Assembly (NCBI RefSeq): GCF_051401765.1
Contig: NC_135071.1
Coordinates: forward strand, 13,060,961 to 13,124,960
Direction of reading: 5' to 3'
DNA from: Calliopsis andreniformis
Taxonomy: Eukaryota; Arthropoda; Insecta; Hymenoptera; Andrenidae
DNA length: 64,000 nucleotides
Both the position numbers and the translations under genes were made by a program. Shown here in pieces: positions 41,561-54,900 of the stretch. The notes beneath the pieces were generated by a model. The model saw only the letters and a list, made by a program, of their open reading frames with translations. It did no database searches and was not told the DNA's origin. The first letter of the stretch is position 1. Each line of letters starts with the position of its first letter.

Positions 41561-43349
41561 AATTAAACATTTACCTACAAAATTTGAACCTTTTACAATA
41601 AAAATACATAAAATCCAATAAATAAAGAAATTTGCATTTAAAATGATTACTTCCTTTCGTTTAGAGAATATAATTTTTATAATGAAATTACAGATTAAAA
41701 TTACATCACTCTATCCTCGAATTACTTTTATGTTTCATTTATTTTCTCTTCATTTTCTTCAAATAATTAAACTTTACTAGCCCATATCAATGCCAAATCG
41801 TATGTCGAATACGAGTTGAATGTGAGTTCAGTTTACAGTAACAGGAAAGCTGCTGAGCGTCGTAGATATCATAGCAGGAGTTAACGTTCTAATAGCAATA
41901 AACATTAATGCTGATAGGCTGATAGGAGTACCGACTGAATTTAGATCCGTGGGACAATATTACGTTCTGTAACCGACGTAAACCGATTTCCATTTACTGG
42001 TATCTGCTAATCATGTGACAGTCTTTCCACAAGACAATTCGAGACAAGACTATTAGCGAATATCTAATGTTAGTCAAATAAACAGAATATTAGAGGAATT
42101 CCACCGCTGTTTGCCTCGTGCTAAGATGGAATAATGGTTCGGCTTGTCATTAAGGAAGCGACATTCAGTAAAGATAATCAATTGAATTGAATGTGATATG
42201 GTAACATTCAATATTTGTCTTTTAGTACATCACGTGACACAATCAGCATGTTCTAACATCGGTTAATAATAAACTGGAATGATTTGTTGTCTCTCTAATC
42301 CGATTTTCTTCTGACGAGTCAGAAAAAATGAATGGCTTTTTTTTGTTGAAAAAGAAAATTAACGGCAAGTGTGAGAATATTCATGTGATTTATAATCTCC
42401 TGTATTGAAGACTTTAAATGATACTGACTTGTTAAAAAGGCTTCTGAAATGATCTTTATAGATGTCTTGCAGAATTATTTCTAATTGAAGTAGTATTATA
42501 ACACTTTGCTATAAAATATTTAAAAATGTTCTTATGGGGTCAATATTTAAAAATTTACAATATTTTAAGAAATATTTTGACGTTTAAAATAACGTCTAAG
42601 TAAATTTTAATTACTTTAGTTAATTTCAAAAGTTACGTAAACTTTAGTAACGTTTATGTTAAAATCAAATTCACGTCAATTATTGACAGATACTATGTTA
42701 TTGAAGCAAGCAAGTTATTTGATATAAAGCAGAATCGATTAAAGTTGGTTTTCCTGCTATAATTTTCGTTCGTTGTTACAGTTTTTACACAAATTTTCTT
42801 CAGAACGATACAACAGTTACACATGATCGTTCTACATTCTCAAATGTATGTTATTTTAAGAGTTACTTGAAGACTTGCGAATCATAAATTACTTTAGAAT
42901 GAATTATTTATAAAATAGTACCTCTAGAATCAGTTGAAAAACTCTCAGCACTTGCAACACAGGTTTTTTGTTAAAATAAACTGAATATTTAGAGAAGATA
43001 CAAAGTCACAAAATCTATTTACAGGTTCCCATAAATTTGAATTATTTTAAAAAAATACAGAAATACTTTACTTACAACTACTCTTATTTATAAAATATTC
43101 TCAACTTCAACTGGTTAATAATTTAATGAGTATACTATCACAGAAAACTTTCAAAACGTATATATATAAATTTTGCGACTAATTATATCTTCACTTATAA
43201 ACTTAGACTTACCTAAAATGCTACGCTATAAACGATGAGATCTATCCCTTGTCACAACCTTTCAAAACTTCCTTCAAACTCGAGGCAATCGACGTTCTAG
43301 GTCCAAATTTTGCTTTCACGAACCGGAAGTTACTTGTTCTTGCATCCAC

Positions 43350-43990
43350 GACACATCCTATCCGCATAAAACAGCAAGAGAAGAATGAACAAAAATGGTA
43401 GAATTAAGAAACAGCGAAAGCTGAGCAGACGAAAAAGCATATAGATTGAAACACGAACTTCTTCACTTTCCCGGTGACTGCTTCCTGTTCGCAGAAACGG
43501 CGGCGATCTCGATGGGCAAGAGAACGCTGTGGACGCGTGCCCCGTGACACTTTTCTGTCAAAAGCGAGAAGACAGACTGCGAGGGCAGCGGACGGGCGGA
43601 AAACACGAAATAGAATCCGGTTTCGTGGTGGCAACGACTGAATCCTCGGCAATACGCGATCGGCCATTTAAATGCGTCGTGGTTCTTTCGTCGGCGGTTT
43701 GTGCCGTAACTTCGTTCTCCCCTTCTCCTTTTCCCGTCTTTCAGACGACAACGTCACTGGAGAACAATCCAATCGGAGGCATAAGGATTCCTCTGCATTA
43801 GGCTTGCTCGTACCAGTTTCTCTGTCTCCCTCTGGCTCGCGAGAATTCTAGATCCCCCGATCGAAATCTATCGATCGAATGCAACTCTAGCCACGCGCGC
43901 TCCACAACTCCTTCCGCTGGCGAAAGCCTGCGAAGTCGAAGATTTCCTGACCGCAGCGTTAGACATCGTCGCTCGAGGATGGATGAATAT
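43350..43990. other. GC-richer island, possible promoter or non-coding exon
   Basis: CpG-rich sequence within AT-rich DNA. A strong acceptor-like site (long pyrimidine run, then CTTTCAG ending at 43744) precedes a short open stretch to a stop at 43799-43801. That could mark a + strand exon. No domain or family is visible, and the open frames on both strands look compositional. Confidence 0.3.
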
Positions 43991-46908
43991 TATTTGTGTT
44001 TCGACACGACCGGTTTACTGAAGGTGATCTTCACTTATGTATACTGACAAAAATAAACAAATATCGAGGGACTGTGGCGGCTTATAAAGCTTGATGTATG
44101 TTTGATGGTTGTTGAAGGGTGTACGATGTCCTTTAATCATTTTGAAAGGATCTAAGAGATCCTTTATCGTTGAAATTCTGTTGTACGATGATACTAGTTT
44201 TTTTTCCAGCTCAAGGCGTTTTGTTTTATTGCTTTGTAATTGCTTAGAGTGCAGCTCATAACGGAACTTTTATCTTGTGGTAATCCCTTCACAATCTCGG
44301 GGATGAATCTTCGATACGTTCAATGGTACCTTTGTGAAAATAAAAATTTTTTATTGCCCTGTTGTTTATTGGAGTAATAGTTTTCTTTTACAATACTTGC
44401 CAATGAGGAAGTCGAAGAAGGTGAATGCCTTTGAGAAATAATTGATATAGATGCTTTGAAAATTCTTTGATAATGACTTGGAGATTTGTGTTGTAAGTCT
44501 TTATTGCGATATTGTTTTTCTTCTTTTATGTACAGGATTTACTTTAATCTCTACAGCTTCGAGTCTGAAGCCATTTTAGATAATCAATATTCGTTTCCTG
44601 CGATGATTTTGATTAAATTCGTACGACTTTCCGTGACTTAAGATGTTATTTGAACTTGGATTGAATTTTGTTTGATGAGATACGTAACTTTACTGTTATT
44701 TTCTCGCATTATATAGAGACAGTACATCAATGGCTTTGATGTCTTTGAAATATTAACGTGATTTAATAATCTGTAAACATACAATTAGATCTTGAACAGT
44801 ATTAACGATAGACTGATTAGTGTCTGTAATCTTCCCTCAAATTTGTAGAAGCGTAAGTACCTTAAGTGTTTTTATCTAAGAGGGAATAAAAACACTGCTT
44901 GTTACGAAACAATTGTGTAATTATCACTATTTCCGTAAATTCAGTATTATCATCGTTTTATAACACTAATAAAACATCCTGGTAGGTCTGAACTCTGGAC
45001 GTTTTGCAGTCTAAAAGTAGCAAGGTTGCGTCCTACAAATCTGAAGTCCTATTTACATATTTACATGAAATTTCAGAAAAAAAGAAAGAAGATATAAATC
45101 TGTGCAACTTAAGTGAATACTTCCATGGAATATTGTAGCTGGAATTCTGGAACTGTAGACACTGTGTGTAAAGATTAAACTATCAGATAAGGAAATAAAG
45201 CTGACAATTAAATGTAAAAATGAGATAATGAAAAATACCATTTTTGTACGTTACTTTCCATTCATGAAACAATTTTCGTCACGGTACAATTTATGTATGA
45301 CATGGAATAGGGGCTCACCGAGAATACTAAAGTTGAAAAGCATGTGTTGCCCAATTGACTATGATTTATGTCCTTCTAGAGCACTAGAAAATAGCTCCAC
45401 CATACTTATTTTAATGTTGTAATCATATTGGTTTTTCTAAGAAATTAATGTTTGATATATTTAAACCAATAATCATAATTAAAGAAGTTAATATTTCATG
45501 TATAACTTCTGTATATTTCCATTTTTACGTAATAATTGTGAGTATCATTGATGATAATATTGAAAACAATATCTAATATTGCGATTTTTGTAGAAAACAC
45601 TATACTTTTATCACAGTTTTCCTTCTAAAATGATACGATGGTTCACATCGTTTTTCTTCGCGCTTATTTTATAGTCAACTCGAATCTTGTTTAAGGATAC
45701 GAGATTATTTCTTCAAAATTACGCATGCATCAGATGCTTCTGTTAAAGACACTAAACCGAATTACGTTCGCCTTGAACTAATCCACTGTTGTTATTTCTG
45801 TCGTGAAATGAATGAAGAATATATTCTTTCGTACCTGTAATAATGATCAATACGAACAATATATAGTAACCACAAAAGAAACAAGTAAAATATGAGCTAT
45901 AACTTAAATAAGTTTAAATGTCATTAAAAGTACCATAAACGTTTGAAGTTGTTCCTGCAATTACATCACAATTTATGAGAGATTATATCTACATGATGAG
46001 AGGATACAGGGACTGTCGATTTTAGGTTTCTCTATACGTACTCCATCGTTCCGTTTTCTGAATCCATTATCTGTAACTAAAATTCTAAAAATTCACAACT
46101 CCATGGATATTAATACAAATACAGGTGTTCTTCAAAATAACATGATACGATAGATGTCATATAATCCAGTGAAAATGGCATTATTATTCTCAATACTTTT
46201 GATATACAATAATAATCATTATTAATTAATTAGGTACAGGAACACTTTATCATTCGTGGTATTAATTAAAGATAATCAATTACATACAATAAATCGTTAT
46301 CAGCCACGGTGCATCGCCTCCAGCCTCGGCATCAATGAATTCATTTCTTTTGTTTTAATGTAGATACTACATTTTCTCCGTCTCTAGTCAAAATTGTTTA
46401 AAAATCAGTTTTAGGAAGCGAGCGCCTACGACTATATAAGAATCGAACCAGTTACGCGAAGGCCATTCGAGAAGATTTAATCACACGTTCAATCTTTTTT
46501 TTCTTTTATATAATTCATTTCCGAACAGAAGAATCAATTAAAGAGAAAGAAAATGAACGACGATAGATTACATCGTCGAGAATTTGATAGCGAAACGCAA
46601 ATGTTTAAAATAACGACGTCGATAATATTCTTTAGCGTTAACGATACTAATGATTAAGCTTGCAAAGACTACGAGATGAAGTTTGGAAAAAAATATATAC
46701 AAAACGCTCAGTGTATCAAATTTATCCTCTCGATATTAGACCCGCTGGTCTCCAATTTATAAGTATCTCTTAACCATTTTTTTCTTTTTTTCCTTAGGCT
46801 TATTTCGATCTTACTGCACTAAAAAGGCACAATTTTTCGCACCTGATAAAACATCGTTACGGTCTAGACACTAATGATTCCTTCTTTTCCATTGAAAAAC
46901 TTTTTCTT

Positions 46909-46937
46909 CCCCCACCCCTCCCACCCCTCCCTCTCCC
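46909..46937 (-). other. C-rich tract, G-quadruplex motif on the - strand
   Basis: Six runs of three to five C separated by one to three bases. On the - strand this is a run of G-tracts that meets the usual G-quadruplex pattern. It lies about 1.1 kb past the Axin stop, where it would fall in the Axin 3' UTR on the sense strand if that UTR is long. Confidence 0.6.
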
Positions 46938-48073
46938 GATACCAATTGCATGTTGAGTGTACTATTTTTCCAGTATGTGTGTTACAACGTTATGCACAGG
47001 AGCTTATTTTACAATGTTAAATGGGTGATAACGGTGGTACGACAAAACATGATTCGTATTCGTAATATATATTTTTTTTCGTTTCACGGTATTTCGAATC
47101 CGCGATATATTACGTATATTAAACAGAACGTGTGTATTCATAATGCACGTAATATATCCTCTTAAAAACTAATTTGTAATAATGTCCTTTCCTATGTAAA
47201 TCTAGGGCCTATACAGACCTTACTAAGGCGATGAACTACGCGGGCCTTTGTACAGTCGTTTGGAAAACTATGGGAAGTCTTTAAGAGGAAGAAATTATTC
47301 AATTAATGTACAGCGTTTTTCTGATGTTACTGCATCTTGTCCAAATTGATCGGTGATAACCAAATTGCGATCGCGTTGGTATTCCGTTTCTGCGAAATCT
47401 ATCTCTGTTTATTGAAATGAATGCTGGCCTTCGTGAATTCGGCGAAGTGCATAACGTTATTGCAATTTGTCTAATTTTAGTGGACAAAAAGTGGCCAAAT
47501 TGCAATCACGTTCGGTTCTTTTGACTTTTTAGCAAAACCTTTGCTATAAAAAGGAACGCTCTTTATTAAAAAAAAATTATATATGAAATTATTTACAATG
47601 TAGCGACACGAGATGCGTATTTTTTCATTACCAAATTCATAATGAAAATTCATGAACAAACAAGTGTAAATTATCAATGTGGTTAGGAAGAACCGTTTTC
47701 TTAAAATGAAAGAAAAGCATCGAACGAAATGTAAATTCGTTGTAAAAAAGTACCATGAATGAAAGATGAATGTTCAAAAACATCTGCATTTACCGTGAGC
47801 ATAATTTTGTTTCCCTTATTCTTCCTTTATTTAATAAACGTAACGGTTTTGCTTATTTAACAGATTTCTCTTTTTTCTGTTTCATTGATTAAAAGCACTT
47901 GCTCGGTTAACTTAAGCGGAAGAAACCGCTTTAGCAACTCTTCGATAAACTAACACCGAGTATCGCCTTATTAGTTTTCCTATAGAATGCTGGTCCTCTT
48001 AAATAAAATTAGTTGCGGCACTTATTCAAAGTTAGCACGTTCTTTTTATTGAGAATATTCTTGTTTCAGTCTA

Positions 48074-51000
48074 TCACTCGAGCGCTTTCACTTGCGCCAT
48101 TACTTTACCCTCCCACAACGGTAAGACTTCAGAATCATCAGTTATTTCTTCTTGAATAACTTTTGTGTCCAAGTCCTCGCACTCGGTTTTAAAGAAATAT
48201 CTAGAAATAAATTGTATGTAGAATCACAGTGATCAGGAACAACTTTAAATAATGCTGTTTCTACCTACCGATAGCTGCCTTTTTTAGGAAGATATTCTTT
48301 AAATTGCTTTAGAGTGACGTTATGACCAGGAATTTTAGTCCTATAAGGAAACTGTTCGTCACAGAAACTGAACACAACGGTGGTAAAATCTCCTATATCC
48401 TGTCTTGTCTTCTTTAACGTTGATTGGTTCGATTGGGCATAAGATTGACTTTGCAAGGTAGGCTCGTATGCTGATTGCTTAGAAATATTAGAATGACGTT
48501 GTTTGCAACTGGAACGTGCTCTGTCTTCCTCGATCAACCTCCTCCTAGCTTCTTCTAACTGGGTTGCCTGTTAAAATAGCATAACGTTATTCGGTAATTA
48601 AACAATTTGATGAAACACGTATTATTGAATAATATTTACTGTATGAGGTTGCGGTAAAGGCGGCATCCCCGGATCAGCAACGAAAGGTTGAGCAGGAACA
48701 CCCCACGTTTCCCTGTTTGTTCTCTCTAAAGAACCACTGCGAGATCCGTATTTCTTCCCATGACGACTGTGTTTAATGTCTGATTTCTTATCACTCTCTT
48801 TGAGCCACGACAACAGACGATTATCTTTGCTAATGGTCGACGGTGGTGCGTCACTAACAACACTTACACCACTGTCAGTTAATTCTGTCATAGACTTCTT
48901 CGTGGCTGATCTCCTAGTCATGTCCGACCTTCGGAATCTTTGATCATGACCTAGAAAAATGTTTCGTGTAATAACTGATGAATACAGGAATACATAACAA
49001 ATAAATAATACGTACCTTGAAGATACAGATCTTGTTTATGGAGGGAATCGGCATAATCAGATGGCACGGATTTAGATTTCGGCAAGTGAGATCCTAATGA
49101 ACTCATGGAGCCAGCTCCGACAAGATCGCTGCCTTCTTGAAAATCGTGAATATTACCGCTATCTGCTGAAAACGTAGAGAATACGTCCTTCTCTTTTCTT
49201 TGTTTGTACGGTCGTGGATAATTGTGCGTAGAGCGTCTTCTTTCAGGCGAATGCAGTCTTGGAGATGAAAGTCCAGGAGATCGAGAAGGCGTCAAATCGG
49301 ACCAAACGCGTGACACGTGTTGGTCCAGAATTGCTTGATCGTTATCTTCTTCTATCAATAGTTTTTCTCTCAGTGCATCAGCCAAAGCTTTCGGAGCTCC
49401 ACTTGGCATCTCCGAAGGTACATCCTTACCGATTAAGTCACTCTCTTGCAAATGCCTATCAAGTTTTTCCTGACATTCTCTTTCGCGCTTGACGTTCTCT
49501 AATTTCTCGATAAGCACTTGCGCGAATTCTTCTGGTTTTAAGGGATGCATAAGATCACGCGGAACCCGCTGTGTACGAGGGATAATAGTATGATGCGCCA
49601 TTGGGTCACGATTTAAACTAGCTGAATCTTTTATTGCTCTACATTGTCTCATATACTGTTTTTTACTTCGTTGTTTACCCATTGACATTCCATCACTGTA
49701 AGAAATGCAAAAAATATGACCAAGTTATTAACAAATTTCTTAGATTAAATATATTATAGAATGAATAATATGAAACATTATCAATTAAAAGTATCATTCG
49801 AAACAATAACAATCAATACATATTCAAACATTAAATTGTCATATTCATTGATTCAACACTCAATTGTAAAATTATTTACATAGATGAAACAATTTTTATA
49901 ATACTTAACATAGTAATTACTGCTGTATTAGTAAGTTATAACTTTAATTTTAAACTAAAAAATAAAATAACTACAAAATAAAATTATAGAAAAATATATA
50001 TATACAATAATGTACACAATAAAGCTACAAAACTATCTAAAATACATGAAAAATATTATTTATAGCTGTGTTTTTTTAATAGTAAATAAAGATTTACTGT
50101 TTATACATGAAATAAAATAAAAAAAAACTTACACTGATGAATCGGTGAGAGACATATTGTCAGATTCTGTTCGTGCATCACTGCTCAAGCTTTGAAGTTC
50201 TGAATCCTGTCTGGATACTGGGTTGTATGAGGAATATTGTGCGTGCAGTCTGGGTACGAGTATATGATATGGACTAGCTCCATGTTGCAAGTAAACGCTA
50301 CGAGCATCACGCAAAAAATCAAACCAAAGAAACAAACACAAAATTGGAAAATATTTTGATGGAGATATTATAAACTTAAAACACGGGAGTACATTAAGAC
50401 ATTCATAAGAAGAGTAAGAAGAAAAAACTTGAGGGAGGAGAAAACTGGGAAGGAATCCGCACAAACGAGAAACTAGTTTTCGCAATATTTTGCGACATTT
50501 TTCGGTTTTTCCCCTTACTCTTCATATGGTATACTATATTCGATCATAATATCTTTGGTTATGTAGTCAATTTTAGAAATGCTGTACATGTATATCAAAT
50601 ATTGTACACTACAAAACATTACAAAAAATTCACACAACAAGCTCAAAAATACCAGCTAGATAAAGCGTTTAATGCAAATTTAATTTTAAGCATTCTAAAT
50701 AACGAACATTCTAAATAAAAGGCATAGGTTGTACAAAAAATATATTACCCAGCATACGCTTCTGGCTTTGGTCGAAGATCCATTGCTCTAGTTTGTTGAG
50801 TAGCCATAAGCATATCTTTGGTCAATCTCAGCTCACCCCTCAATTCCCCAGGCGTTTCACTAGCTGAATGTGAGCTATGAACGGAACTAACAAATTCACT
50901 GTCTTCATGGACAGTGGGCAATAAGCTTGGCCCACAAGAAACAGACATCTCACGACTGGATCCTGAACTTGGACATCCACCAGAGTCTGGGTTCTGGCAG

Positions 51001-51869
51001 GATTGAACGTACTGGAGATACATGTCAGAACGAAGAAAGTTTGGATATGTAGTCTCATTAATGAGACGTTCAACTTCCAACTGAACAGCATCAAACACTT
51101 TCTCGTCCGCTCGCCCTTCTTTAACCCGACGATTAGCCTCCTTCCGTACATCTTCTGGTATAGCTAACTGCGACTTGAGGAAGAACTTTCTATAGATAAG
51201 TTTAACCAATTGATGTATCCTTTCAGGATCATTTTGTTCCTTGAGACCCTCGCAGGCAAACCAGAAGTTAAGAGGATTCGCATGAGGTTTGCCTTCTTGA
51301 TCCAGATATTTTCTGAACAATTCCAAGCCCACTGGATCCTGCAGCAAAGAATGCAGGTTCCTGGCCCACCGCAAACAAGCAGGCGGTGAATCACCTTCCA
51401 TAGTTGTCGTACTACAGCAGCCTTCCGGTTCAAATCCCAAAGGTGCGGAAGCATCGCAACCTGAAGCAGTTGATGTTGCAAGAGAAGAGCGCCTAGGGGT
51501 CAGAGTTGGACTCTGTGGACGGAACCTGCTGATGTAGTTTCCTGTTTCCTCTCCTATAAATAATATATTATGTTGATTTACTACTGTACTAAACATAGTA
51601 GTTTCATATAAAGATAACCTTAATTTTAAATAGACTAAACTGTCAAAACAAAAAATATAAATTAATTGTAAAGTATTGTTTTTTATATTCACAAAATAAA
51701 GGTCAATAAAAAGTTGAGAATTAATGTTATATTCATCTATATTATTCATCTACATCTAAAAATTTTAAATAATTAAATTACCAGGCACTGGTGGCCGTGG
51801 AGAGTTTTCATTGAAGCAACGTGCTTCGCTCTGTCGAGATCCACTCATCCTATCTATTATGGCCTTCAT
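48074..51869 (-). CDS. Axn: Axin, Wnt-pathway scaffold
   Basis: Scaffold of the beta-catenin destruction complex. Exons in transcript order: 51869-51782, 51553-50749, 50297-50133, 49695-49016, 48950-48640, 48567-48269, 48200-48074; all phases fit, giving 824 residues. Landmarks in order: tankyrase-binding RPPVPGEE (25-32, across the first junction); RGS domain for APC at about 95-222 ([26 protein letters not shown]); GSK3-binding helix at about 405-440 ([20 protein letters not shown]); beta-catenin-binding [11 protein letters not shown] at about 474-484; polymerising DIX domain at about 742-824 ([31 protein letters not shown]). Two in-frame starts are possible, 51869 and 51848 (817 residues); a TAA stands two codons before the first. 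A 24-codon upstream ORF overlaps both. The identification is firm; only the start is open. Confidence 0.96.
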
Positions 51870-51924
51870 GTATTATTTTACGTTCTATATTTAATTTAGG
51901 CCCACGGCGCCTCTTAGTGGACAT
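51847..51924 (-). promoter_or_regulatory. Upstream ORF in the Axin 5' leader
   Basis: ATG at 51924 opens a frame of about 24 codons ([20 protein letters not shown] and on) that ends at a TAG overlapping the second Axin start region, in a different frame from Axin. Its context AACCATGTC is reasonable. The exon appears to begin at 51937 after the acceptor TTTGTTATAG. Such an ORF would be expected to reduce translation from the first Axin ATG. That effect is inferred. Confidence 0.5.
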
Positions 51925-51937
51925 GGTTAATCCAAAC

Positions 51938-54900
51938 CTATAACAAATAAATTTTTCTTTATAAACATTTATCTATAAATTAATTATTATGGATAGAATT
52001 TCTTAATATATATGTATAATAAAGCTATATATTTTTAAATGAAGTTATGATTTTGAATATAATTTTATTATTATATGAATAAAGTAAAAAGTATGACTAA
52101 AAAGGTTTATGTAGAAAGCATATTTTATTTTAGAATGCATAATTTTCATAGGGGTTTCTTCAAATCCTACGTACTTCAATACGTCATGGCATACAATAGA
52201 AAAGGCATATTCTGAATCCTGAATACTCGAACAAAAGACCTAGCCGGGGATACTGGATCGATCGAGCCCTGTGGTGAGTCATGTACCAATTAAGCACCTA
52301 AGGATGGTTTTCCTATGTGGAAGAACTCTAAGGGCGGAGCCTGACAGAAAAACTGTAGGGTAGCTCCTGGCAGTCTGCGCATTGAAAGATGCCTCTCTAT
52401 ATGTCCCTATTGGTCCGCGCAGAGCATTTGTGTGGTATTGATCGACAAAAATTATAACGCAATCCATCGAACACTACAGACAACCCCAAATATGGCTTGG
52501 TTTTTAACATAAAACTCACTGGTAGATAGGATTTTATTTTGACAGGGTGGATAGATATTAATAGATCCATAGGGTAAGGTATCCTATACAAAGAAAGGGC
52601 TATTATATACCTAAGGCTCAACCTTTTGTTATGATGAGGTATAGAAATATGATTTCATAAGGATCCTGTTACGGCTATTCATGTACTATTTCCTTATTTA
52701 TATACAATACCAATTACAATATTGTAAATCAATTACTTATTTTTATTAGTTGCATTAAAAATATATTCAACAATGACATAAACTACAGAATCATTATTCT
52801 GTATCACACTATACTGAATCATTATTCTTGTATATTACAATAAATGCTATTAGAAGTCATTCAATATATATAAATATAAATTTTACAGTAATTAAGAGGT
52901 CTAGTTCAGAGATATTAGATTCTTGAATAAGAGCAACAGATAATTCATCCTTGAACTATTCTTAAAATAAGCATTATTTTCAATAAAAAGACTAATGTAT
53001 CTACATTCATTCACACTTTTATCAAGTATAATGTATAAAAAATATTCCTACAATAAAATGCTTTACATTATATAACAGACAAAATCATTAGAAATTAAAT
53101 AGTAAAATCTGAATTGCAATGTATGCATAAATATACTACACGTGTATAAAAAGTGAAATATATAAAATCTCCACATAGCTACAGAAATCTGATCTCTACC
53201 TGTGCAAGAGGGAAAAATATGAAATGAAAAGCTGTCATAATGAATCATCTCACTTCACCGCACATTTACCTGCGCTAGGGGATGAAAAGATGTGTACATA
53301 CCATTTTGCCAGCGGTTTTCTACAAGTGACCTTGAAATTTGTGCAGCCGTTTAGGATCTATTATACTCTTCACAATTTTATTGACCTCTACCACTACTGC
53401 CTTTTAACTTCTTTTGTTATAGAACAAAATGAACATACGATACCACTATGGACGCGTCTCTAGGCAAACTGAGCTAAGGCTGCGTCCTGACCAGGACCGA
53501 CGCCACATTGGTACAGGAAGGGTGGAGTAGGGATACAATATCTGGTCTTGTCAGATTGTAAAGCGCACAATTCTGGCATACCCATCACAAACATAAATAC
53601 AATAGCAGTAAAATGCAATATGAATACGTAGATAGGATATTTTCACTACTACGGCACGTTGGTAATACATCTCAATTTGTTTTTGTCTTTCAGGACATAG
53701 TGTTTTATAAGGATCACCTAGCACTTTGGTACTAATAAAATAGTTAACATCATAAAAATAACATTTAAATATTCCATTAAAAGAAAGAAAAGTAATATAT
53801 TCATTTTTCAAGAATATTGCTTGTAAAAGGTAAAGTTAATGAATTAAAAAATAACTAATATGCATGATAGTACCATATACTAACAAATAAAATACCAAAA
53901 TGTTTAAAATAAAATATCTAAACAGTTGTATGAGAGTTATAGTTATTTAAACAATTGAATATTTTTAATTATTCATACATAGCAATAAAAGGATTTAAAA
54001 TTTGACTACAGTTAAAGAATGAATATAACTAAAAGCTAACATGTCACTTAACTTCATAAATAAAATACAAATCCTTGATACAAAATCTACAACCACTTTA
54101 AAAAATTAATAAGAAAATATTTAATTTGCTAACGTACATAAATTAATATAGTATCACTCGAGAAAATGAATGTACATAACTGCAACCACCTGTAACACCA
54201 CAATACAAGTTCGCTAAAAAATCGTTACGAGTTTTATTTACAATTTTCGTTCCATCCCTGCTAATAGATGGCACCAGTTACAATTTAGATTATTATATAG
54301 GGTACCTCTAATAAAATGATGTAAAATCGTTATTCTGAGAAAAATAAAAATTCTTTTATGCAACTTTACTACTAATTTGCCTAAAAAAGAAAAATAAGAA
54401 TAACGACTTTTAGACTCCTCCTCCTTAAAAGAAATAAATTCAAATAAACTCAATAAAAAAATACCTGCAAATCCAATAATACTTATTTGAAACAATTTTC
54501 CCCATTTTTTCAAAGACACCGTAATCATTTACGACAAACATATTTCTTAATATGTTCAAAAAAGAATTCTTCTGCAATAAGATACGTAATAGAGTTTAAA
54601 TTAACGTCAGAAATGCTTTCAGAAAGATATTGATCTAAAGCAAATATGTACCCCATTGTATGTACAGTTACCGACAGTCAACAGACTCGTACCGGTCCAG
54701 CAATTTTTGGTTTACGATTCTTGGCGCTGTACTCGAACCAAGAATCTACCCAATTGCGAATTCAATTCCTCTTTATCATGATACGTGTTTGTAATATAAA
54801 TTTAACAATTTCAACAAAAATTTTTAATCTCCGGAGAGATGTCGACAATTCAAAGAAAAGAATAATAAATGCATGATGCTTGAAAATATTCAAGAAATTA

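Larger units (their letters stand above)
34378..48073. other. 13.7-kb intergenic region
   Basis: AT-rich DNA upstream of the transporter and downstream of Axin; both genes are on the - strand. It should contain the transporter's promoter and non-coding first exon, and Axin's 3' UTR towards the right end. Local features are listed separately: a direct duplication (37240-37429), a hairpin (37559-37628), GC-richer islands (37850-38300, 43350-43990), a second hairpin (40183-40268), an unassigned ORF (40442-40858), a tandem duplication (41297-41560) and a C-rich tract (46909-46937). Nothing else stands out. Confidence 0.6.
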
